From JBEKZQ01 sp049509675 (GTDB lineage Bacteria > Planctomycetota > Planctomycetia > Pirellulales > Thermoguttaceae), in assembly GCA_049509675.1 (NCBI GenBank), contig JBEKZQ010000176.1:1-11877 (forward strand): DNA of 11,877 bases. Reading direction: 5' to 3'. The translations under genes and the position numbers were made by a program. Under the pieces are notes generated by a model. It did no database searches and was not told the origin of the DNA. It was given only the letters and a program-made list of their open reading frames with translations. Of this stretch, positions 1 to 5,750 are shown one piece after another (positions within the stretch are counted from its first letter, which is position 1; every line of letters begins with the position of its first letter).

Positions 1-173
1 AGCAGTTGTTGGCCGTAGGGCGCTCTTACCGTATCGATCAGGGCCGTCTTGCCGTCGCGCAACAGATAGGCGTTGTACGTGCTGCCGTGATCGGTCTGGT
101 AACTGTGGAAATCGCGGACGGCCCAGTCAACATAGCCGACCCAATCGATGTTCGGACGAACTGCGGTACTCAT
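1..173 (-). CDS. Flavodiiron protein (FprA/NorV-type A-type flavoprotein), N-terminal part only
   Basis: The gene begins at the ATG at 173-171 and runs off the left edge of the window, leaving about 57 N-terminal residues. The visible stretch includes WVGYVDWAVRDFHSY, GSTYNAYLL and ALIDTVRAPYG. This is the signature start of the metallo-beta-lactamase-like diiron domain of flavodiiron proteins (E. coli NorV has IHWVGQRDWEVRDFHG at the same place). The family reduces O2 or NO in the cytoplasm using FMN and a diiron centre, so it fits the stress-defence operon. An AAGGA ribosome-binding site lies about 10 bases upstream and overlaps the stop of the preceding permease gene, implying translational coupling. 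The diiron ligands and flavodoxin domain lie outside the window, so O2 or NO preference cannot be judged. Confidence 0.88.
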   Translation of the reverse strand, partial: MSTAVRPNIDWVGYVDWAVRDFHSYQTDHGSTYNAYLLRDGKTALIDTVRAPYGQQL

Positions 174-180
174 CGACAGG

Positions 181-1236
181 TTATCCTTCAGCATGATCGT
201 GATCACTGCGCGGGGCAATGCAAAGCGACAGGGCCAAAATGGCCAGCAACACTGCGGCCGAAACGTTCGCCAGCCATCCGCCCGCTTCGTGCATCTCGTG
301 CGGCTGGTAGTGCAACTGCGGCAGCCAGGCCTGGAGGGGCGGAGCGATCTGGTCCAGCAGCAGGCCGCACAGCACGGCGCTGAGCAGGACCGTCAACAGA
401 TACAAGAGCGAGGTGCGAGATCCGAGCACTTTCCACAACGTGAGGAAGGTGGCGGCATTCGTGGCCGGGCCGGCGATCAGAAAGGCCAGCGCGGCGCCGG
501 GCGAAGCGCCCAGGTACAGCAGCCCGGCGGCGATCGGCACCGACGCGGTGGCACATACATAGAGCGGCGCGCCCGCCGCGATCATCAGCAGCATCGAAAC
601 GATCCCGCCGCCAAGATAGCAGTGGAAGTCATTTGGCCGGGCCAGGCCCGCCATGATGCCGGCAATGGCAATTCCCAGCAACAAGGAAACGGCCAGGTCG
701 CGTGGGAGCGTGACGAAGCCGTAATGCGCGGCCCGCCACAAGAAGTTCTGCGATCGGTCGCCCGCACAACATTCCTCCGCGCAGGGGGGCGGCACTTCGG
801 CGGCCTCGGCACCGTTGCGCGGGCCGCAGGCGAGGACCAGGGCCCCGCCCAGCAGACCGCTTACCAGCGCAGCAATGGGACGAAACAGGGCGAACACCGG
901 GCCCAACAAGGCGTAGGTCACGGCGACGCCGTCCACGCCGGTTTGCGGCGTGGAGATCAAGAACGCGGTGATCGCCGCCCGGCTGGCCCCGTGCCGCCGC
1001 ATGCCGAGCGCCACGGGAATCACCCCGCAGGAACACAACGGCAGCGGCACGCCCAGCAGCAAGGCCTTCAGCACCGCGCGCATGCCGCCGCCCAAGTGCC
1101 GCTGGGTCCACTCGGGCGAGATCCAAATCGACAGCAGCCCGGCCGCGGCAAAGCCGAACAACAGGTAGGGCGCCATGTCGCCCAACACGGCCCAACTCGC
1201 CGCAAGGATGTTGCACAAAGTCGCGATGATGTTCAA
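181..1236 (-). CDS. SO_0444-type permease (putative Cu/Zn efflux transporter, ArsP/YraQ-related)
   Basis: The protein has 351 residues and is strongly hydrophobic, with about eight to ten membrane segments in two halves. Family motifs are visible: PLPLCSCGVIPVALGMRRHG around residues 65-83 (Cys68, Cys70), STPQTGVD at 95-102, and AGPATNAATF in the second half. A Cys-rich linker (Cys152, Cys156, Cys157) and a short HDHAEG tail could bind metal. The family is annotated as Cu/Zn efflux; the substrate here is inferred. The start is a TTG at 1236-1234, 7 bases after the peroxiredoxin stop, with a weak AGAGA ribosome-binding site. A start at the internal ATG (residue 21) would cut into the first hydrophobic segment. 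The flavodiiron gene begins 7 bases after its TAA stop. Function in this operon may be metal export during oxidative stress. Confidence 0.82.
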   Translation of the reverse strand: MNIIATLCNILAASWAVLGDMAPYLLFGFAAAGLLSIWISPEWTQRHLGGGMRAVLKALLLGVPLPLCSCGVIPVALGMRRHGASRAAITAFLISTPQTGVDGVAVTYALLGPVFALFRPIAALVSGLLGGALVLACGPRNGAEAAEVPPPCAEECCAGDRSQNFLWRAAHYGFVTLPRDLAVSLLLGIAIAGIMAGLARPNDFHCYLGGGIVSMLLMIAAGAPLYVCATASVPIAAGLLYLGASPGAALAFLIAGPATNAATFLTLWKVLGSRTSLLYLLTVLLSAVLCGLLLDQIAPPLQAWLPQLHYQPHEMHEAGGWLANVSAAVLLAILALSLCIAPRSDHDHAEG

Positions 1237-1243
1237 CGTCTCT

Positions 1244-1840
1244 TTACGTGGCGTGTTTCGCCAGGTACTCGGCCACGCCCTTGCCGGTCGGCTTCATCGC
1301 CTCCTGGCCTTCTTTCCAGTTGGCCGGGCAGACCTCGCCGTGGCTCTCGGTGAACTGCAGCGCATCCAACATGCGCAAGGCCTCGTCCACGCTCCGCCCC
1401 AGCGGCAGATCGTTGACCAACGCGTGGCGAACCACGCCCTCCTTGTCGATCAAGAACAACCCCCGCAGGGCAATGCCCTGGTCTTCCAGCAGCACGCCGT
1501 ACTGCCGGGCGATGTCCTTTTTCAGATCGGCCACCAGGGGATAGTTGATGGGCCCGATGCCGCCCTGGTTGCGGGGCGTGTTCTTCCAGGCCAGGTGCGT
1601 GTAGTGCGAATCGACCGAAACGCCAAGCACTTCCGCCCCCTTCGCCTTGAACTTCGCCAGGGCCTTGTCGAAGGCGATGATCTCCGACGGGCACACGAAA
1701 GTGAAGTCCAGCGGATAGAAAAACAACAGCACCTACTAGCCGCGATACGAAGAGAGGGTCAGATCGGCAAACGAGTTGTCGGCCATCACCGCGGTGGCGG
1801 TGAAATCCGGGGCGGGCTTGGTTACCAGGCAACAAGACAT
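1244..1840 (-). pseudogene. Typical 2-Cys peroxiredoxin (AhpC/Prx1 type) with two adjacent in-frame TAG codons
   Basis: The natural start is the ATG at 1840-1838, about 6 bases after an AAGGAG-type ribosome-binding site. The frame reads MSCCLVTKPAPDFTATAV to SSYRG, then TAG TAG at codons 35-36 (1738-1733), then VLLFFYPLDFTFVCPSE to the TAA at 1244. Family members usually have Lys-Tyr at the two stop positions (RGKYVLLFFYPLD). Everything else is intact over 198 codons: peroxidatic Cys50 in FTFVCP, resolving Cys171 in GEVCPANW, and the TxxC surroundings. The enzyme reduces H2O2 and organic peroxides in the cytoplasm. A product restarted at the GTG right after the stops (1732, 162 residues) would keep both cysteines but lose the first beta strands. 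It could be a recent pseudogene, a sequence error or a suppressed gene. It is followed 7 bases later by the permease. Confidence 0.85.
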
Positions 1841-1897
1841 TTTTTCTACTCCTTGTCTGACGGTTTTCTTGCTTGGGATGATAGAGGTTGAAGGCGG

Positions 1898-2389
1898 CTA
1901 TTCGGCGCGGCGGGCCAACTCGCCGTCGAGCATGAACAGGCCCACGTTGCCCTCGCCCATCATCTTCAGTTTCTCGACGATCGTGCTTGCGTGGGCCTCC
2001 TCCTCGACCTGCTCGCCGACGTACCACTGCAGGAAATTGAACGTGGCGTAGTCGGCCTCGGAGTCGGCCATCTTCACCAGGCAATGGATCATGCCGCTGA
2101 TCTTGCACTCGTGCTTGTAGGCATTTTCAAAAGCGTCCAGCACCGAGGCCCATTCGGCCCGGGGGGCGGCGATCGGCTGCAAGGCCACGCGGCCGCCGCG
2201 CTCGACGATGTAATCGAAGAGCTTCATGGCGTGTTTCCATTCCTCGCCCGACTGAGTGCGCATCCAGCGGGCCATGCCGTGAAAGTTCCGCGCCTCGAAG
2301 TAGGCCGACATGGAAAGATACAGGTAGGCCTAATCGACCTCGGCTTTGATCTGGTTGTTCAAGGCGTCTTGCACGGTCGGTTTCAGCAT
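1898..2389 (-). pseudogene. Ferritin (FtnA-like iron storage) with one in-frame TAG codon
   Basis: The start ATG at 2389-2387 overlaps the end of the Fur-family gene in ATGCTGA, which points to translational coupling. The frame reads MLKPTVQDALNNQIKAEVD, TAG at codon 20 (2332-2330), then AYLYLSMSAYFEARNF to the TAG at 1898, 163 positions in total and a normal bacterial ferritin length. Ferritins usually have Ser at the stopped position (AELYSAYLYLSM), so one change from TCG would give it. Ferroxidase ligands are recognisable: Glu17 in KAEV, ExxH in EEWKH, and EQxEEE in VGEQVEEEAHAS. Ferritin oxidises Fe2+ and stores it as a mineral in a 24-mer shell. Restart at Met27 (2311) would lose Glu17 and half of helix A, so that product is unlikely to be fully active. 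Confidence 0.83.
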
Positions 2390-2817
2390 GTGCGTTCTCC
2401 TTCAAGGGGGTGATTGTGTCCGGTTTGCTGCCGACATGAGGGACAAATCCCGAGGAATTCCAGACGTCGGCCTAGAATCTGGTAACCATGAAAATCATGG
2501 GGTCCGCGGTCCGACAAATCAATAGGGGCTACTGCTACGTCGGCCATCTGACCACACTCGACACAGCGGACATGGTCGTGGGGATGCACATTGCCGTCGA
2601 AGCGGGCCTCCGCTCCGCCCATGTCCAACTTCCTAATGGCGCCGGCCTGGGCCAATAACTCCAAGTTGCGATACACCGTGCCGAGGCTGATGCGGGGAAG
2701 CCGCCGCCGCACCACGTCGTACAGACCGCTCGCCGTGGGGTGCGACTCCAAGCGGAGCAACTCCTCAAGGATCATCTGGCGTTGTCGGGTGTTGCGTTGG
2801 AATGGATGGGCGGGCAT
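2383..2817 (-). CDS. Fur/PerR-family metal-dependent repressor, PerR-like
   Basis: This 144-residue protein has the usual length and layout of the Fur family. A winged helix occupies residues 1-75 (RNTRQRQMILEEL, then ISLGTVYRNLELLAQAGAI as recognition region), followed by a dimerisation and metal domain. Structural zinc cysteines are Cys85, Cys88, Cys125 and Cys128. Regulatory-site candidates are His26, Asp74, His80, His82 and Asp93. Asp93 sits where PerR has Asp104 and Fur has Glu, which favours a peroxide sensor using Fe or Mn; this is an inference from motif alignment by eye. The start ATG is preceded by GGGA at about 8 bases. It heads the operon with ferritin, peroxiredoxin, permease and flavodiiron protein, and a palindrome overlaps its promoter, so it likely controls itself and these genes. 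Confidence 0.88.
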   Translation of the reverse strand: MPAHPFQRNTRQRQMILEELLRLESHPTASGLYDVVRRRLPRISLGTVYRNLELLAQAGAIRKLDMGGAEARFDGNVHPHDHVRCVECGQMADVAVAPIDLSDRGPHDFHGYQILGRRLEFLGICPSCRQQTGHNHPLEGERTC

Positions 2818-2837
2818 GTGTATTCCCTAACGTTATT

Positions 2838-2850
2838 AGTAATTATTACT
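2838..2850. promoter_or_regulatory. Probable Fur/PerR operator palindrome
   Basis: AGTAATTATTACT is a perfect 6-1-6 inverted repeat located 21 bases upstream of the regulator's start codon. Its core TAAT-N-ATTA matches the centre of the known Bacillus PerR box (TTATAATNATTATAA); the outer bases differ. The surrounding DNA is locally AT-rich in an otherwise GC-rich region. It covers the predicted -10 box, so a bound repressor would block RNA polymerase. Confidence 0.6.
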
Positions 2851-2869
2851 TTGTTGGTCCGGAAGTCAA
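2842..2869 (-). promoter_or_regulatory. Sigma70-like promoter of the PerR-ferritin-peroxiredoxin operon
   Basis: On the minus strand TTGACT (2869-2864) is followed after 16 bases by AATAAT (2847-2842), each matching the consensus in five of six positions. The predicted transcript would start near 2836 and give a short leader to the ATG at 2817. The -10 box lies inside the palindrome at 2838-2850. Confidence 0.55.
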
Positions 2870-2887
2870 GTGGGGCTGCTGACTACT

Positions 2888-3019
2888 GGTCTGTCCATTT
2901 CGACATCACCGGTTGGGTGCCACGACCAACCTCCGGTCGGTGCCCGGCTTGCCCAGCAGTGCTGGAAACACGGTTGGACAAGCCAACCGTGGCACCCGTA
3001 AACTCAAGTTGGACAGACC
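2888..3019. repeat. Nested inverted-repeat element
   Basis: Outer arms GGTCTGTCCA (2888-2897) and TGGACAGACC (3010-3019) are perfect complements. Inside them lie a second perfect pair, GGGTGCCACG (2915-2924) and CGTGGCACCC (2988-2997), and a hairpin CGGTTGG-ACAAG-CCAACCG (2971-2989). No reading frame is convincing. The inner GGGTGCCACG motif occurs again at 11830, so it may belong to a dispersed family. It separates L21 from the stress operon and could also fold in the RNA. Confidence 0.6.
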
Positions 3020-3049
3020 GCTAGAGGATAGAAGACGCCCTCACCCCGA

Positions 3050-3070
3050 CCCTCTCCCGGAGGGAGAGGG
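3050..3070. repeat. 9-bp perfect hairpin downstream of L21 (REP-like or terminator)
   Basis: CCCTCTCCC and GGGAGAGGG flank a 3-base loop. It lies about 30 bases downstream of the L21 stop (minus strand), where a transcript end would be expected, but no T-run follows on that strand, so a classical intrinsic terminator is not supported. The flanking CCTCACCCCGACCCTCTCCC phrase resembles a palindromic repeat seen in many GC-rich bacteria. Confidence 0.5.
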
Positions 3071-3101
3071 GGACGTTGCTCTTGCCCTTCCGGATATCCC
3101 C

Positions 3102-3416
3102 TTACAGAACGCTGATCTTTTCGATCTGCACTCGGGTGAAGATTTGGCGATGGCCGGTGCGGCGGCGCTCGTTCTTGCGGCGGCGGAATTTTTGGATCAC
3201 CAACTTGGGCCCCGGCACGGCCGATACGACTTTCGCCGTCACCGTGGCCGATTCCAAGACCGGCCGGCCCACGCGGAAACCGGCGTCGTCGCGATAGGCC
3301 AACACACGGTCGAACTTCACTTCGTCCCCGGCCGACAGATCCCGGTAGTCGATGTCCAACTGCTGGCCCTCCTCGACCTGGTACTGGTGGCTGCCGTCCT
3401 CGATGATTGCGTACAT
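3102..3416 (-). CDS. rplU: 50S ribosomal protein L21
   Basis: The protein has 104 residues, the usual length for L21. It starts MYAIIEDGSHQYQVEEGQQL, the classic N-terminus, and contains GDEVKFDRVLAYRDD, VGRPVLESATVTAKVV and the basic motif KFRRRKNERRRTGHRQ, ending with FTRVQIEKI. It binds 23S rRNA in the large subunit. A strong GAGGGGAT ribosome-binding site lies upstream of the ATG. L21 genes are normally followed directly by rpmA (L27), but the bases after this TAA contain only repeats and no L27 frame, so the usual pair is split here. A sigma70-like promoter lies about 50 bases upstream. Confidence 0.96.
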   Translation of the reverse strand: MYAIIEDGSHQYQVEEGQQLDIDYRDLSAGDEVKFDRVLAYRDDAGFRVGRPVLESATVTAKVVSAVPGPKLVIQKFRRRKNERRRTGHRQIFTRVQIEKISVL

Positions 3417-3468
3417 GAATCGATCCCCTCAGTCTAAAGCGAAACCGCGCGGGTCCAGAGAGCTCTGT

Positions 3469-3496
3469 AGTTTACCAGAGTTTCGGCTCGATTCAA
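3469..3496 (-). promoter_or_regulatory. Possible sigma70-like promoter of rplU
   Basis: On the minus strand TTGAAT (3496-3491) and TAAACT (3474-3469) are separated by 16 bases, and the likely transcript would have a leader of about 45 bases before the L21 start. The boxes are moderate matches, so this is a suggestion from position and sequence only. Confidence 0.35.
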
Positions 3497-3653
3497 GGGC
3501 GGCGCGAGACAGGTCAATCGCTTTTCCCGGCGCCCAAAACTCCACCGCGCGGGGGGGCAGGTCCTTTTCGGCTCTTCCGGTTTTAGGTGCAGAACCTTAG
3601 AAACACGGCCTCCGGGCCGACGACGATGTCGCGTAGCTCGCCGAGATTGAGAA

Positions 3654-3702
3654 GTAGCACCGCCATCCTGGCCGTCAGTCACAGGCTGGGAGCCTGTGCT
3701 AC
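3654..3702. repeat. Short inverted-repeat element (REP-like)
   Basis: Terminal arms GTAGCAC (3654-3660) and GTGCTAC (3696-3702) enclose a perfect 8-3-8 hairpin CACAGGCT-GGG-AGCCTGTG (3680-3698). The element lies in DNA with no convincing gene and looks like a dispersed repeat family member. Only one copy is seen in the window. Confidence 0.5.
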
Positions 3703-4174
3703 GTGCCGCTCGTCGCGACCTTGCAGTTCTCTTGGCACATTTCTCAGAAATTTCCCACAAAGCGCTGGACAAACCCACCGCATTCTGATTAGATAAAGCG
3801 CTATGCTACCCGATTGTCACAAGTAGCCCAAAAAAACAGGCAGCGCGAACGTCTGCTCATGATCCGCCAACGAGTTGGGCGTCCGGGGGATCGACCAGGA
3901 GCGGGCGTTTTGCCCAGGAATGGGTCGTCTTTCGCGACTTTGTCGGTGCGGATGTCTAGCGAACCGCGCCGGGGGCTGCCCTGGTTTTCTCTCCGCTGTT
4001 TCTTGGCTTGTCTCCCGGCGCAACTGGCTCCGCCCTTGATGCGCAAAAGTTGCCCGGCGATCGCGAGGGATCGAAAGTACTCCTCTCGCTCCGCGAGAGC
4101 TCTGAGAGGCTGTGAATCAAATGCGTTTCGCCGCCTGTTCGGTTACGCGCGATCGCGAGACCGCTTTAGCGGTT

Positions 4175-4273
4175 TCATGTCGAGTCCGATCGGCCGGCGG
4201 GCCGCGTCGCCTGCCAAGGGGGGACGCGGACCGGGTTCGCATCCTTCAAATTAAACAATGCATCCTGATCCAT
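4175..4273 (-). CDS. Possible small protein of 32 residues, unrecognised
   Basis: The ATG at 4273-4271 is preceded by a near-ideal GGAGG at 7 bases, and the frame reads MDQDALFNLKDANPVRVPPW to a TGA at 4175. I recognise no family. The N-terminal half is mixed polar and ordinary, while the C-terminal half (QATRPAGRSDST) looks like chance GC-rich translation. It lies downstream of the rhodanese-type gene on the same strand. It could be a real small gene, a truncated remnant or chance; the ribosome-binding site is the only positive sign. Confidence 0.18.
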   Translation of the reverse strand: MDQDALFNLKDANPVRVPPWQATRPAGRSDST

Positions 4274-4436
4274 CGCCCGTCCTCCGGCTTCCCTCACCGA
4301 CCAAACTGTACAAGATATGAAACCCCTGACGGGCAAGAAAGGGAAGGACCCTGAAGGGCCCTGAAAACGCGGCGTCCGCACAGTTTGCTGCGCCACCGGC
4401 CCGCGCGCGGAACAATTCGCGGACCTCACAGTTTTC

Positions 4437-5750
4437 TTACGCTCCCAGCAGGGAGCGGAACCAGACGTCGAAACCGGGGAAGAGGCCGCGGCGAAAGATC
4501 CAGAGCAGGCCGCACACGCCAACGGCCATCATCAGCTCGGTCGCTTCCTCCCAGAAAAGGAACCACACGCGGTTCTGATCGTAGGCGGCCCCCAAGAGCA
4601 TCCGCAACATGCCGAAGCCCAACGGTCCAACGCCCGCGGCAAAAGCGATCTTGGCAGCCTCCAACGACTGCTGGCGGCTCAGTAGCATGGCCACCAGCGA
4701 AACGCCCAGCATCAGCACGGCGGCGGCCGGACAGTACCAGTTCTCGACCTGCTGAAACGCGCGCAGATGACCGTAATTGTACGCATGCCCGTAGATCAGC
4801 GTGTTGTACGACGTGTCGTGCCAGTCGGCCGTGGGAATCATCATGGCCAGGGCGATGAGCGTCGGAATCAACAAATAGAAGGCATGCTTCAACCCACAAG
4901 GAACCGCCGTCTGCTTGATGCACGCCCCGCACAACCGCGTGGCCGCGCAACGCCGCTCGGGATCGCTCAGGCCGAGAATGCGGCCATCGATGGCCTCGAT
5001 CAGGGCGTAAGTGAGAAAACCGAAGCAGACGAACATGCCCGCGGCGTGCAGATATTCCCAGAGGTACGAGGTTTCCTGGTAGCCGAAATAGTTCACCGCG
5101 CAGGCGGTCTCGCCGACGAGGAACGCGGCCATGCCGTATCGCAAGGCGGCCAGGTCGCCGGACGTGCTGCGCCAAAGAACCAGAACGATCGCCAGCGACA
5201 GCGTCATGTAGATCGGCTTGAGGAAGAAGTAGCTGAAAACGGCAAGGAACTGTTCCAGCGGCGGAGACTGGCGGAACGGAAACCAGCGCAGTCCGTCCGG
5301 CTCGCGCCAACGGTCCCAATCGCCGCCCTCGCGCTGGGGTGCGCTGCGCATCCACTCCTGGATTCCGCCGCGCACGTTGCTGGCCTGCGCCAGCCCGTGC
5401 GTGCGCAGATGCCACGCGGCCTGCCGGCTGGCGATGCCCACGTCGCAGATCAAGAACAAGTTCATGCGGCGTCGCTGGGCCGCGATCTGGTCCGGGCCGG
5501 CCACGGCGAGGATCTCGGCAAGCGGCCAATTCACCGCGCCTTCGATGTGCCCGGCCGCAAACTTCTCGCTCTGGCGCACGTCGACGAGCAAGGCGGCGGC
5601 CGGCACGTCGGCCAGGCGGCGCTTGGCCTCTTCCGGCGTAATGTTCGGTGCGCAGGCGGCCAGTACCCCGTAGACGGCCATCGGTACGACGGTTCCCACC
5701 AGCACCAGGGCGGCGACGGTTGCGAATTTTGCACGCGACGGCCTAGACAT
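4437..5750 (-). CDS. Rhodanese-like domain fused to a polytopic membrane protein with lipobox-like N-terminus
   Basis: The protein has 437 residues. A basic N-terminus (RPSRAK) and hydrophobic segment at 9-31 end in Leu30-Ala-Ala-Cys33, which fits a lipobox. A rhodanese domain follows (about 38-135): LLVDVRQSEKFAAGHIEGAV, then the active-site loop CDVGIASR with Cys102, then VRGGIQEW. The rest has about seven or eight membrane segments. A loop at 255-288 holds Cys268, Cys274, Cys277 and Cys285 (C-x5-C-x2-C-x7-C), a possible metal or Fe-S site, predicted on the cytosolic side, with the rhodanese outside. The membrane part matches no family I know. Its ATG overlaps the end of the upstream Lgt-radical SAM gene by 8 bases, so the two are translationally coupled. 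It could shuttle sulfur or act as a redox or electron partner; this is inference. Confidence 0.8.
   Translation of the reverse strand: MSRPSRAKFATVAALVLVGTVVPMAVYGVLAACAPNITPEEAKRRLADVPAAALLVDVRQSEKFAAGHIEGAVNWPLAEILAVAGPDQIAAQRRRMNLFLICDVGIASRQAAWHLRTHGLAQASNVRGGIQEWMRSAPQREGGDWDRWREPDGLRWFPFRQSPPLEQFLAVFSYFFLKPIYMTLSLAIVLVLWRSTSGDLAALRYGMAAFLVGETACAVNYFGYQETSYLWEYLHAAGMFVCFGFLTYALIEAIDGRILGLSDPERRCAATRLCGACIKQTAVPCGLKHAFYLLIPTLIALAMMIPTADWHDTSYNTLIYGHAYNYGHLRAFQQVENWYCPAAAVLMLGVSLVAMLLSRQQSLEAAKIAFAAGVGPLGFGMLRMLLGAAYDQNRVWFLFWEEATELMMAVGVCGLLWIFRRGLFPGFDVWFRSLLGA

Larger units (their letters stand above)
3497..4436. other. Gene-poor interval
   Basis: About 940 bases between the rplU promoter and the stop of the rhodanese-type gene hold no protein I can recognise. 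Open frames here (for example 3814-4254 plus, 3434-3778 minus) are compositionally odd, lack good starts and look like chance openings in GC-rich DNA. Short hairpins occur at 3605-3618 and at 4160-4173 (ACCGC-TTTA-GCGGT). The 33-codon frame at 4175-4273 is the only one with a strong ribosome-binding site. The interval may contain decayed gene remnants. Confidence 0.5.

Noticed and set aside
148..1353. 401-codon plus-strand frame across the permease region
   Set aside because: It is antisense to a clearly recognisable permease and has low-complexity Arg/Gln/Gly composition.
1733..2332. Reassignment of TAG to a sense codon
   Set aside because: The three sites expect different residues (Lys, Tyr, Ser), and TAG appears to terminate the Lgt-radical SAM gene at 5743 and the ferritin at 1898.
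4220..4260. tRNA-like T-arm GGGTTCGCATCC
   Set aside because: No matching acceptor stem, anticodon arm or D arm could be found around it.
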